Counted from the stretch's first letter, positions 16,521 to 24,912 are shown. The stretch: DNA of 34,709 bases from Chromatiaceae bacterium (GCA_013426805.1 JACDZG010000079.1:1-34709), one strand, 5' to 3'. Notes: generated by a model not told the origin, from the letters alone. Translations and numbers: made by a program.

Positions 16521-16560
16521 ATGGGTGGGTATGGGTGGGTATGGGTGGGTGATGGGTGGA
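16521..16560 (+). repeat. Tandem ATGGGTGGGT repeat, G-quadruplex candidate
   Basis: Three exact 10-base units (16521-16550) and a partial fourth give seven GGG runs with one- to four-base loops on the plus strand. This meets the usual pattern for a stable intramolecular G-quadruplex. The equivalent position of the downstream duplicate (about 16945-16965) does not have it, so the tract arose after the duplication. Confidence 0.8.
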
Positions 16561-16566
16561 ATCAGC

Positions 16567-16715
16567 GCCATTACGGGACCGTCAGCAAATCCGTTGATCC
16601 GCCATGATGGTTTGTCGCCGCGGCCAGTCCGGTGTCGAAGGTGACGAGGCGAGTCGAATTGCGGAAGCCGGGCAGCGGGTTCGGCCACAATGAGGGCGAT
16701 TGCAAACTCAAGCCG
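16567..16715 (-). pseudogene. Fused remnant of a PIN toxin tail and Phd antitoxin middle
   Basis: The minus strand reads TRLVTFDTGLAAATNHHGG followed by the end STDLLTVP at about 16567-16655, near-identical to the C-terminus of the intact PIN toxin at 16981-17415. Directly upstream in the same direction, 16656-16715 matches the antitoxin segment IVAEPAARLPQFD. The bulk of the toxin and the end of the antitoxin are missing between them, so this is a decayed, internally deleted second copy of the neighbouring toxin-antitoxin locus. Confidence 0.75.
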
Positions 16716-16735
16716 GACGGGCATGTCCCATCAAC

Positions 16736-16851
16736 CGCGGCGGGACGGGGCATTCGCCCCGTCCCGAACGTTTGATCCGCGGTCGAGCGTTGATTGGAAC
16801 CGGCAGGTTCGGGGAAAACATTTCGGACGGGGCGAATGCCCCGTCCGGCAT
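16736..16851. repeat. Palindromic repeat family, copy C
   Basis: Hairpins at about 16742-16764 and 16825-16847, with a spacer nearly identical to that of copy A (GAGCGTTGATTGGAACCGG in both). The lead-in GGGCATGTCCCATCAACCG before it is also seen at copy D, so the repeat unit extends about 20 bases upstream of the first hairpin. Confidence 0.82.
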
Positions 16852-16980
16852 CCTGCGTGAGCGTTCGAGCGTGACAGGCTGCAACATCGGCGTCTGCGGG
16901 CTGGACCGAGCCCGCGTCGGGCGGAACGCGCTAGCGGATCCGCCGCTTCTATGTGCGGCTGATGGCTGGAATCAGCGCCA

Positions 16981-17415
16981 TTACGGGACCGTCAGCAAGT
17001 CCGTTGATACGCCATGATGGTTTGCCGCCGCGGCCAGTCCGGTGTCGAAGGTGGCGAGGCGAGTCCCCAAGCGTATGCATACGGCGAGATGCAATGCATC
17101 GCCGGCCCGCAGCGCAATCGCGCTGTGGTCAGACATTCCGGCGGCGACCGCAAAATCCTCTGATTCGACATTCACCACCTGCAAGCGCAGTGCGCCGAAA
17201 CGGCGAAACATGGTCAGTGCGGCGCCCTGTTCGTCGGTCGTAATAGTGTCGGTACGCACCTTGATCGCCAGCGCGGAAGAGAATTCCGTGATGACCCAGC
17301 GCGAAATGAGCAAGGGCTCATCGCCGCAGGCGGACAAATAGGTCTTGGCGGCCGGGGTGCCGGCCTCCCGAATCAGGGCGGCCACCAATAATGAGGTATC
17401 GAGATAGCGACGCAT
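16981..17415 (-). CDS. vapC: PIN-domain toxin (VapC family)
   Basis: This 144-residue PIN-domain protein has D6 in RRYLDTSLLVA, E44 in VITEFSSAL, D106 in RAGDALHLAV and D124 in ATFDTGLA, the four acidic positions of VapC-type ribonucleases. Its start overlaps the stop of the upstream antitoxin by one base (TGATG). It differs clearly in sequence from the VapC at 13042. The catalytic residues are intact. The last 30 residues are duplicated in the remnant at 16567. Confidence 0.9.
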   Translation of the reverse strand: MRRYLDTSLLVAALIREAGTPAAKTYLSACGDEPLLISRWVITEFSSALAIKVRTDTITTDEQGAALTMFRRFGALRLQVVNVESEDFAVAAGMSDHSAIALRAGDALHLAVCIRLGTRLATFDTGLAAAANHHGVSTDLLTVP

Positions 17416-17663
17416 CAGAAACGCGCGTCGGCCCGCATGTCGCCGACAAGTTGACCGGCATCGGCGCCGATATGCATGGGTTGCCCGTCGACGAATGCGA
17501 ACAGCTCGGCGAGATCGAATTGCGGAAGCCGGGCAGCGGGTTCGGCCACAATGCGAGCGATTGCAACACCGCGTCGTGTAATGATGACCTCTTCGCCCGC
17601 TTCAACCTGGGCCAACACGGCAGACAAACGCGCCTTCGCCGCCGCCACGCTGAGTGTTTGCAT
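17415..17663 (-). CDS. Phd/YefM-family antitoxin
   Basis: This 82-residue protein starts MQTLSVAAAKARLSAVLAQV and continues EAGEEVIITRRGVAIARIV, the standard Phd/YefM DNA-binding fold. The C-terminal segment (FDLAELFAFVDGQP) would bind the toxin. I chose the ATG at 17663 because GGAGG lies five bases upstream; an earlier TTG at 17675 would add four residues and hide this site. It is coupled to the PIN toxin gene by overlap. Confidence 0.9.
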   Translation of the reverse strand: MQTLSVAAAKARLSAVLAQVEAGEEVIITRRGVAIARIVAEPAARLPQFDLAELFAFVDGQPMHIGADAGQLVGDMRADARF

Positions 17664-17668
17664 GAGTA

Positions 17669-17673
17669 CCTCC
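17669..17673 (-). promoter_or_regulatory. Shine-Dalgarno site for the Phd-type antitoxin
   Basis: GGAGG on the minus strand, five bases before the ATG at 17663. It settles the start codon of the antitoxin. Confidence 0.75.
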
Positions 17674-17853
17674 AAACGACTTGGTCATCTGACTATATCA
17701 TGACGGGGTCAAGGTGGTGCGCCGCGACTGCTCCTTGGTCCCCGCTTGTCGGCGGGGCGGAATGCACTAGTACCGCAGGATGAAAGTCCCCATACCGTTT
17801 GTGAAGAATACGTTATAAAATAGAAATCTTCCTCACCTGTTCGGGTTTTTGCG

Positions 17854-18282
17854 ATGCCCCTACTTTGTCCTACCCCTGTCCCCGTCACCGATCGCGAGCG
17901 TCAGCAACTGGAGTCGCTTGAGCGACAAGGGACCTGCCCACAGCAATTGGCCCTGCGGGCGCGGATTATCTTACTGGCGGGTCAGGGTATCGGTGTGCGG
18001 CCGACGGCGGACCAGCTCGGCATCAGTCGCTCGACCGTCCAAGGGTGGCGACGGCGGTGGTTGGAAAACCCCGACGCAAGCGTCGCGGAGCGGTTGTCCG
18101 ATGCGCCGCGCTCCGGCACCCCGGCCACGTTCAGTACGGAGCAGATCTGCACGATCATCGCATTGGCCTGCGAAGCGCCGAACGACAGCGGACGGGCGAT
18201 CACGCATTGGACGCAATGGGAGATCGCCGACGAGGCGATGAAACGCGGCATTGTCGAATCGATCTCGGCGCGCTCCATCGGG
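17854..18282 (+). pseudogene. IS630-family transposase, N-terminal part only
   Basis: The first 143 residues carry the helix-turn-helix of IS630-family transposases: ALRARIILLAGQGIGVRP and DQLGISRSTVQGWRRRWLE, then APRSGTPATFSTEQICTIIALA. Similarity ends after ESISARSIG at about 18282, before the DDE catalytic domain. The open frame continues to 18369, but the last 28 residues are translated palindromic repeat and IS end. The gene was cut by the repeat (copy D) and the IS4-family element. The fragment could still bind DNA, but cannot transpose. Confidence 0.82.
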
Positions 18283-18296
18283 CTCGTGGCGGGGCG

Positions 18297-18336
18297 GGGC
18301 ATGCCCCATCAACCGTGGCGGGACGGGGCATTCGCC
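18297..18336. repeat. Palindromic repeat family, copy D, left part
   Basis: GGGCATGCCCCATCAACCG and then GCGGGACGGGGCATTCGCCC match the first part of copy C. The repeat breaks off inside the first hairpin, where the IS4-family element begins. The right part reappears at 19729-19749. Confidence 0.75.
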
Positions 18337-19728
18337 CATAGGCGCCAACTTAAGCCTCCAAACCCTTGAGTAATAAGTGCAGATCGGCGATAGTGCGGGG
18401 ATTCGACCGCCATGATGCCAGCACCCAAGCCCGCCGCCGTCGCATTTGAGGAATTTCTGAAGGAGCTGCCGGCCGACGATGCCGAGCAAGCACGGGAGTT
18501 CAAGGCGTTTACGCGCAGTCGCAAAGTCAGGACACCCGCGGACCTGCTGCAGTTGGTGATGTTGTACTGCGGGTTGGACCAAGCGCTGCGTACCACGGCC
18601 GGAAGTTTCACGTTGTGGCAGGAACGGCTCACGGATACCGCGATCCGCCAGCGCCTGATGGCGTTCCGTGGCTGAAGGCGTTGTTGCACAGCATGTTGCC
18701 GGCAGCGGTGACGGCCTTGACTTCCTTTCGACTGTTGGTGGTGGACGGGTCGTCGCTGCCAGGACCGGATGCGAAGGGCACGGATTACCGGGTGCACTTG
18801 GTCTTGGACTTGACCAATCCGACCCTGCATGTAGTGCAAGTGACTGGGGTCGAGGGTGCGGAAAGCCTGGCGCGTTACCCCTGGCAGGCCGGCGACATCG
18901 TGCTGGCCGATCGGGGCTACAATCAGCCGCAGGTGATCCTCGAACTGAGCGCCCGTCAGGTGTGGGTGGTCGTGCGTCTGATGCCGACGGCCATGCCGTT
19001 ATCCCTGCGTGAGATGGGCGAGGAGCAACGCGATCCCGCCGCGGCACGGCTGGACGTCGCCGCACACCTGCGCGCGGCGACGAGTGATACGGTCACGGTA
19101 CCCGTATGGCTGCCCGGCCAGCAGACCAGTGGTCCGGGCTGGCTACACGCCGTGCGCTTGCCGCCGGCCGCGGCCGCCGCGGCGCGTGAGCGCTGCCGCA
19201 AGGTCGCCAAGCGCAAGGGCTGGACGCCGAGCGCCGCGGCCCTCTTTCTGACTGGGTGGATGATGGTATTCACCACCGTGCCGCCGGCCGCGGTGGAGGG
19301 GAGCGCCGTGCTGGCGCTCTAGCGTTGCCGCTGGCAAGTGGAGTTGATGTTCAAGCGGCTGAAAAGCCTGCTTGACCTGGACCACCTGCGCACCCAGCAA
19401 AACAGTGCGCTGGGCACCGTCTGGATTCTCGGCAAATTGCTCTATGCGTTGGTGATCGAACGACACATTCAGCACCAGAGCCCAGCGGATTGGGACCGTC
19501 TGGACCAGCCCCGCCGGGTCACCCCCTGGCGCTTGGTGGCGCTCGCCCGCCGCCAGGTCGATGCCTGGATTCTCGAAGTCCACCGCCAGCGCCCCGAGCG
19601 CTGGGCGGCATGCCTTGAGGTGATAACGGAACGCCCACGCCGACGCCGCTTACAAACGCTCCCGGCCGCCGTCATCGCGTTCCTGACTACGCCAGGAAAT
19701 CAACTGGTTGCTTAAGTTGGCGCTTATG
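18337..19728 (+). mobile_element. IS4-family insertion sequence, inactivated
   Basis: The element is about 1.39 kb. Its ends are CATAGGCGCCAACTTAAGC at 18337-18355 and the inverted copy at 19710-19728 with one mismatch. The inverted similarity continues outwards for about 21 more bases into palindromic-repeat sequence on both sides, making a 40-base inverted repeat with two mismatches (18316-18355 and 19710-19749). The two flanks match the first and second hairpins of the repeat family. It carries one broken transposase gene. Confidence 0.78.
18412..19715 (+). pseudogene. IS4-family DDE transposase with frameshift and amber codon
   Basis: The N-terminal part (FEEFLKELPADDAEQAREF, 18412-18675) is in frame 1. 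The catalytic part continues in frame 0 from about 18650 (VPWLKALLHSMLP), so there is a frameshift near 18660. The DDE residues are visible: D in LLVVDGSSLPGPD, D in IVLADRGYNQP and E in RWQVELMFKRLK. The last is the IS4 YREK signature, Y-x2-R-x3-E-x6-K, but the Tyr codon is TAG at 19320. Restoring that one base and the frame would give a full transposase. No slippery sequence is visible at the shift, so programmed frameshifting is unlikely. Confidence 0.85.
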
Positions 19729-19749
19729 GGCGAATGCCCCGTCCGGCCA
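19729..19749. repeat. Palindromic repeat family, copy D, right part
   Basis: GGCGAATGCCCCGTCCGGCCA matches the second hairpin end of copies B and C. The spacer expected between the two hairpins is absent, its place being taken by the IS element. Confidence 0.7.
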
Positions 19750-19824
19750 TTGCGTTGCCCATTTTCAGGCGTCGCAGTGGCCGGATGGGCATCACCCTCG
19801 CTCGGCCTATCCTACGCGCTGTGC

Positions 19825-20331
19825 TCAACCATCCCCGTTCATGGACTCTCCGGCGTCTGCGAGCACCTGCCAGTAGACAGATTGACTGAGCCAGAAGTGC
19901 GCGCGGAGGCGCAAATCGTCGAGCAACGGTCTGACCGCGTCAATGAGCCCCCGCCGTTTCGCGAGCAGCAGAACACCTGCGACGCCCATGGTTGTAAGAC
20001 CTTGTCGCCTGGCCTGATGGCGACCGTCCAACTCATCAATCAGGAGCAACTCCGCCGAAAGCTCCAACGCGAGGGCGATGCTTGCCGCCTCTCCGCCGTC
20101 AAGATCCCGACTCAGCGCGGTCAGCAGGGCCAAGTCGACCGGCTCATGGCGAACGATCCAATCCGCATCGGAAACTTCATTGCGTCCTGGCCAGGATCGC
20201 CCGCCTGCATTCAACTCCAACCAAACGGCCTCGGGAATCTGGAGGCTGCCGAACAGACTGTGCAGCAGATCCAGTCTCCCGATCGCCGCGAGGTTGGTCA
20301 GCGGCGAGGTGTCGCTAACAACCAAACTCAT
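19825..20331 (-). CDS. DUF3368-family PIN-like toxin
   Basis: From the ATG at 20331 this gives 168 residues. The N-terminus MSLVVSDTSPLTNLAAIGRL, followed by LFGSLQIPEAVWLEL, is the hallmark of DUF3368 proteins, a PIN-like nuclease family. Further acidic residues are in LDGGEAASIALALEL and LLIDELDGR, consistent with the PIN active site. The chosen start overlaps the stop of the upstream UPF0175 gene (ATGA); a longer frame starting at 20349 is less likely. DUF3368 and UPF0175 genes commonly occur together as toxin-antitoxin pairs. The likely role is growth-inhibiting RNase. Confidence 0.85.
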   Translation of the reverse strand: MSLVVSDTSPLTNLAAIGRLDLLHSLFGSLQIPEAVWLELNAGGRSWPGRNEVSDADWIVRHEPVDLALLTALSRDLDGGEAASIALALELSAELLLIDELDGRHQARRQGLTTMGVAGVLLLAKRRGLIDAVRPLLDDLRLRAHFWLSQSVYWQVLADAGESMNGDG

Positions 20332-20588
20332 GGGTGCGACTGCTCCCAATGATCGATCGCCTTGAGGTCCTCGGTCAGTTCGGCTTCGTCAAACTGGACC
20401 GGGATGCCGCGGGACGCAGACAATTGTCTGAATTCCCATAGCGATAAGCCCGCCAAGGTCCGGGCCTTGCCCGCCGACAGCCGGTGTTGTGCGTATAAGA
20501 CCAATGCCAGCTCCCGTTTCGCTTCAGCCGGCGTCAGGCGCGCTGAATCCAGAACGTCCTCGGGAATCTCGATCTGTGCTGCCGCCAT
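20328..20588 (-). CDS. UPF0175-family antitoxin
   Basis: An 86-residue protein beginning MAAAQIEIPEDVLDSARL, followed by AKRELALVLYAQHRLSAGKA, the typical UPF0175 helix set, and ending in a helix-turn-helix-like LAGLSLWEFRQLSASRGIP. It overlaps the DUF3368 gene by four bases. It would neutralise that toxin and probably bind the shared promoter in 20589-20732. Confidence 0.87.
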   Translation of the reverse strand: MAAAQIEIPEDVLDSARLTPAEAKRELALVLYAQHRLSAGKARTLAGLSLWEFRQLSASRGIPVQFDEAELTEDLKAIDHWEQSHP

Positions 20589-20732
20589 GGTGGCCTCCGC
20601 GATTCGCTTTCGGGTTGATCTTCAGTGTATCGGCGAAGGGTCGGACACTCGACCCCAAGCATGAGACGCGACGGTGACTGAGCGGACGGTCTGAAAGGGA
20701 AGACCCTGCGCGGCGTCTGCCGACCGCCCTGC

Positions 20733-21569
20733 CTACAACAAGTCCCGATTCTTCTCCCGCACCCGCTGATACAGATCCTCCATCACCGCTACGAATGAGT
20801 CGTCGCGGTTCCAGAAGGCGGGAAAATCGCCGGCTTTGCGCACCAGGATGGCGGGCACGGCGGCCGGCACGGCCGGCTCGATATCGCCGGGCAGGCGGTG
20901 CTCGCCGGTCCAGAAGGTGTGAGTGTCCGGCGGCGCGGGGCCGGTGCGGGGGCGGGTGAAGAAGGACTCCGCGGCGGTGATCGGCGGCGCCTCATCGCTG
21001 GTCAGGGCCGCCAGGGCTTTGCCCAGGGGGGTGGCGCTCAGGGCTTGATTGAGCCGCGCGCGCGACAAGCCACGCAGTTCGAACAGCAGGAAGGGGTCCC
21101 GGTCCAGTTGACCCGCCAGGCGATAGTAGACACCCGCGATGTGCTTGCACGGATTGGCCCCGTCGGGGCAGGAGCAATCGGTCAGGGCGAAGTCCTTGCG
21201 GCTGCGCGGCAGCAGGTGCAGCTTCACGTCGGCGAAGGCGGCGTCGATGGTGTCGGGCATCTCGTTCATGAGGAGCCGGGCGATCAGGGCCGCGCTGCTG
21301 CCCAGGCGGGTGATGGCCTTGTCCCAGTCTTTGGCGGGGATTTGGGCCATCTGGATGCGGGTCTGGTAGTGGGGTTCTTTGTAGACCCCGAAGTAGGGGT
21401 TGACGTTACCCCGCACCGTGGCGCTCACCCGTCCGTCGACGATGGCAAAGGCGAGGATGCGGTTGTCGCCGCTGTAGGCGCGGCCCCGCTGCAGGCGCCC
21501 GCTGTCGGTGAAGCCCTCCAGCGCGGCGATGAAGCGCTGGCCCCACCAGGTCTTGCCGAGGGTTGCCAT
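20733..21569 (-). CDS. SWIM zinc-finger protein
   Basis: This is a 278-residue protein. The SWIM motif C-x-C-x6-C-x-H is at C132, C134, C141 and H143 (DCSCPDGANPCKHIAGVYY). The N-terminal GKTWWGQRFIAALE and the segment RGRAYSGDNRI are typical of SWIM proteins encoded with SNF2 helicases. The ATG is two bases after the SNF2 stop on the same strand, so the two form an operon. SWIM fingers bind nucleic acids or partner proteins; the pair probably acts on DNA or on transcription complexes. The C-terminal third is Pro/Thr-rich and then helical, with no other domain I recognise. Confidence 0.88.
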   Translation of the reverse strand: MATLGKTWWGQRFIAALEGFTDSGRLQRGRAYSGDNRILAFAIVDGRVSATVRGNVNPYFGVYKEPHYQTRIQMAQIPAKDWDKAITRLGSSAALIARLLMNEMPDTIDAAFADVKLHLLPRSRKDFALTDCSCPDGANPCKHIAGVYYRLAGQLDRDPFLLFELRGLSRARLNQALSATPLGKALAALTSDEAPPITAAESFFTRPRTGPAPPDTHTFWTGEHRLPGDIEPAVPAAVPAILVRKAGDFPAFWNRDDSFVAVMEDLYQRVREKNRDLL

Positions 21570-21571
21570 GG

Positions 21572-24500
21572 TCAGTCCACCACCGCGTCACGATTCAGGC
21601 GGATCAGTGCCTTGAAACGCTCGTTGTCGAGTTGGGTGAGCCAGGATTCGTCGTTGCCGACGATGGCGCCGGCCAGTGCTTTCTTCTCTTCGATCATGTC
21701 GCTGATCCGCTCCTCCAGGGTGCCCAGGGTGACGAACTTGTGGACGAAGACAGTCTTGTCCTGACCGATGCGGTAGGCCCGGTCGCTCGCCTGATCCTCG
21801 ACCGCCGGGTTCCACCAGCGGTCGAAGTGAAACACGTGGTTGGCTCTGGTCAGGGTGATGCCCACGCCGCCGGCCTTCAGCGACAGGACGAAGATCGCGG
21901 GCTCGGACTCGGGATCCTGAAAGGCCGTGATCATGGCCTCGCGTCGGCCGCGTGACGTACCGCCGTGCAGATAGTAGGTCCGGCAGTGCAGCTCCTGTTT
22001 GAGCAGGCGCTCCAGCTCGGCGCCGATCTCGGTGAACTGCGAGAAGATCAGCACGCTGTCGCCCGCCGCCATGGCCTCTTCGAGCATCTCCCGCAGGCGT
22101 TGCAGCTTGTGTGAGCGCTCCGGGGTGAAGGCGCTGCCGTCGTGGAGAAACTGCGCCGGGTGGTTGCAGATTTGCTTGAGTTTCATCAGGGTGGAGAGCA
22201 TCAGGCCCTGCCGGGCGATACCGTCCTTGGCCTCCAGTTCGCGCTCCACGTCGCGCACCACGGTCTCGTAGAGGGCTGCCTGCTCCTTGCTGAGATTGCA
22301 GTACTGGATGGACTCCAGCTTGTCCGGCAGGTCGCGGATGATCGCCTTGTCGCTTTTCAGCCGGCGCAGGATGAAGGGCTCCACCAGCCGTTTGAGGGTG
22401 GTGGACTGCACCGGGTCGTGGTCGCGCTGTACCGGGATTTCAAAGCGTTTGCGGAACCGCGCCTGGGTGTCCAGATAGCCGGGATTCAAAAAGTTGAAGA
22501 TGGACCACAGGTCGGTCAGGCGGTTCTCGACCGGGGTGCCGGTCAGGGCGAGCCGGTGGCGGGCCCGTAGCTTCAGGATCGCCTTGGTCTGTGCCGCGGC
22601 CGGGTTCTTGATGTTCTGCGCCTCATCGAGGATGACCCGGTGCCAGTCGCGGGCGCCGAACAGGTGCTGGTCGCGGCGCATCAGCGCATAGGAGGTGATG
22701 ACCAGCGCCTGACGCGCGGTGTGCTCGGCGAAGGTGTCGGCGTCCTGCACCCGCGTCGGGCCATGATGGATCAGCACCGGCAACTGGGGGGCGAACCGCT
22801 GGACCTCTTTCTGCCAGTTGCCGATGACCGACGTGGGGGCCACCAGCAGCGTGGGGGCGACCGGGGTCCCGTCCGCGCGCTCCTGCACCAGGCGGGCGAT
22901 GGCCTGGATGGTCTTGCCGAGCCCCATGTCGTCGGCCAGACAGCCGCCCAGGCCAAGCTGCTCCAGGAAACCGAGCCAGGCCACACCGCGTTTCTGATAG
23001 TCGCGCAGTTGCGCATTCAGTTGGGGCAAATCCGCGATCGACTCCAGCCGGCTGCCCGTGCGCAGGCGCTCCAGCATCGCGGCCAGGGCATCGTCGCGGT
23101 CGACCTCGAAGCTGTCGTCGGTGAGGGTGCGCTGGAGGAGATCCTGGACACGCATTTCCGGGGTCTCGTGGCCGTGGCGGCGCCAGAAGGCGAGCATCTC
23201 CTGCATCTTGTCGCGGTCGAGCTCCACCCATTGGCCGCGGAACTGCACCAGCGGGGCCTTGGACGCGACCAGTCGCTGCCATTCCTCCTCGGTCACCACC
23301 TGATCGCCGATGGCGAGCTGGTAGCGATACTGCACCAGGTTTTCGAGGTTGAGTCCGCTCTTGCTCGCCGGTGCAGCGGGTCCGGTGCGGGCGGCGGACG
23401 AGCGCAGCCGAATCTTCACCCGCCGCCGTCCCTGCGGCGTCCACCAGGCCGGCACCATGACCTTGAACCCGGCATCCTCCAGCACCCAGGCCCATTCCTT
23501 CAGGAACGCAAAGGCGTCGTCCAGGTTCAGGGTGAGACCCCGCGGCTCGGCGGTGTCGAGACCGTCCCAGAGCTTGGGAATCATCCGGGCGGCCAGCCCC
23601 AGGTTGAGCAGCAGGTGCGTTTCGAAATCCTTGCCCAACTGGCGGTGTCGGGATTTGCGGTGCGTCGCGGACTGGGACCAATAGTCGGCCAGCGCCAGAC
23701 GCTGCGACGGGTCATCCTTGGGGACGGCGACAAATTGTAGCGTCCAGTCGTCCGCCGTCTCGGCCGCGGGCTCCACCAGTTGAAACCCCAGGGTGAAGGC
23801 GGCGTCCCGTTCGGCGCCCTGGATGCGTGAACGCCACTGCCGCCATTGCTGGTAGGTGTCCAGACTGATGCCGGACGGTGCCGACCGCGTGGGCGCGAGG
23901 CAGGCGGCGAGGCAAGTCCGCTCCACCTTTTTCGCGAACACGGCCGGCCATGGCGTGTGCCGCAGGATTTGATCGAGCAGTACCTCGGCGCAGTGTCGCA
24001 ACAGGCTATCGGCATCCGGCCAGCCATCCAGACCGGCGGCGCAGGCCGCGGGCATCCGCGTGCCGGCTTGGCTGATGAAATTCTCATAGTGCTCGGACGC
24101 CCAGTCCCAGGCGCCGACGATCTCGAGCGGCGGAACCGTGCGCTTGCCTTTGGGCCTGACCGGCTGGCGGACCACCAGCGCGGGCAGATACTGGTCCCGC
24201 ACCAGGAGCCGCTTGAGCTCTTGGGTGAACCAGTACCAGAACAGGAAGTCGCCGCCGGGCTGCACCTCCCCGGCCCGGTGGAAGGCCAGAAAATGGAGAT
24301 CGCTCAGTTGCTTGATGGGGCGGTCCAAGCGCAGACAGTCCACCTGCCAGCGCTGGAAGGTCACCGGTGCGTCGGTGCCGTCGTCCGGCCAATACCGCGC
24401 CAGCGACGGCGAGGGCAGCGGCAGCTCCGCGGTGCCGGGCAGCCGGAGCGTGCCGCTCACCAACGCGTCGTCGAGCGGCGACACGATGGTCTGCGCACCC

Positions 24501-24676
24501 AGCACCTCGACCAAGGTCGGCCAGTTCGCGCGGGTCAGGTGAAACGGATGCACGGGAACGCCGTCCTCGCGCCGTGCGGCGCCGCGCTCCAGGGTTTCCG
24601 CCCAGAGCAGCAAGGCCCCGGTCTGGACGAAGGCGTCGGTGACCTCGGGTAACCAGAAAGCGTGCAGGATCTGCAT
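21572..24676 (-). CDS. SNF2-family DNA-dependent ATPase (bacterial Swi2/Snf2 helicase)
   Basis: This gives 1034 residues from the ATG at 24676. An N-terminal domain of about 500 residues precedes the helicase core. The core contains motif I LADDMGLGKTIQ (around 583-594), motif II ILDEAQNIKNP (around 680) and motifs IV-VI in the C-terminal RecA fold, with LIFSQFTEIGAEL, SLKAGGVGITLTRANHV, and the QASDRAYRIGQ box. All ATPase motifs are intact. These enzymes translocate on duplex DNA and displace or remodel bound proteins such as RNA polymerase. The start was chosen because the frame upstream to 25027 overlaps the divergent NB-ARC gene and is not conserved-looking; MQILHAFWLPEV is a normal N-terminus. 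No good ribosome binding site is visible. Confidence 0.9.
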   Translation of the reverse strand: MQILHAFWLPEVTDAFVQTGALLLWAETLERGAARREDGVPVHPFHLTRANWPTLVEVLGAQTIVSPLDDALVSGTLRLPGTAELPLPSPSLARYWPDDGTDAPVTFQRWQVDCLRLDRPIKQLSDLHFLAFHRAGEVQPGGDFLFWYWFTQELKRLLVRDQYLPALVVRQPVRPKGKRTVPPLEIVGAWDWASEHYENFISQAGTRMPAACAAGLDGWPDADSLLRHCAEVLLDQILRHTPWPAVFAKKVERTCLAACLAPTRSAPSGISLDTYQQWRQWRSRIQGAERDAAFTLGFQLVEPAAETADDWTLQFVAVPKDDPSQRLALADYWSQSATHRKSRHRQLGKDFETHLLLNLGLAARMIPKLWDGLDTAEPRGLTLNLDDAFAFLKEWAWVLEDAGFKVMVPAWWTPQGRRRVKIRLRSSAARTGPAAPASKSGLNLENLVQYRYQLAIGDQVVTEEEWQRLVASKAPLVQFRGQWVELDRDKMQEMLAFWRRHGHETPEMRVQDLLQRTLTDDSFEVDRDDALAAMLERLRTGSRLESIADLPQLNAQLRDYQKRGVAWLGFLEQLGLGGCLADDMGLGKTIQAIARLVQERADGTPVAPTLLVAPTSVIGNWQKEVQRFAPQLPVLIHHGPTRVQDADTFAEHTARQALVITSYALMRRDQHLFGARDWHRVILDEAQNIKNPAAAQTKAILKLRARHRLALTGTPVENRLTDLWSIFNFLNPGYLDTQARFRKRFEIPVQRDHDPVQSTTLKRLVEPFILRRLKSDKAIIRDLPDKLESIQYCNLSKEQAALYETVVRDVERELEAKDGIARQGLMLSTLMKLKQICNHPAQFLHDGSAFTPERSHKLQRLREMLEEAMAAGDSVLIFSQFTEIGAELERLLKQELHCRTYYLHGGTSRGRREAMITAFQDPESEPAIFVLSLKAGGVGITLTRANHVFHFDRWWNPAVEDQASDRAYRIGQDKTVFVHKFVTLGTLEERISDMIEEKKALAGAIVGNDESWLTQLDNERFKALIRLNRDAVVD

Positions 24677-24912
24677 GGATGTCAGACAATCGGCAACTTG
24701 GGCGGTGACGAGCGCGGCCGGTTCCCGCCGCGGCGCGGTCTCAGCCTGTGAATGCTTGTAGTGTATCCGCTGACGCCCCGGCGGCTCCAGCCGCGTTGGG
24801 CCGTCACACCGGACGCAGCTGAAGCGGACCCGCGTTTCCCCCTTAGCTGACTGCTGCGTGGCAGCGGTTGCCTGCAAGCGGAAGGCGTCAACAAGGCGAT
24901 TTAATTTCAGAA
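24677..24912. promoter_or_regulatory. Divergent promoter region between SNF2 and NB-ARC/TPR genes
   Basis: 236 bases separate the two start codons, so both promoters must lie here. It is GC-rich on the SNF2 side and AT-richer near the NB-ARC start. I cannot pick specific -35/-10 boxes with confidence. Confidence 0.45.

Noticed and set aside
12902-16851. CRISPR array
   Set aside because: The repeats are palindromic pairs, few, far apart and have similar rather than unique spacers. No cas genes are present.
18640-18680. Programmed frameshift in the IS4-family transposase
   Set aside because: No slippery heptamer is visible, IS4 elements normally use one frame, and the gene also has a stop codon, so decay is simpler.
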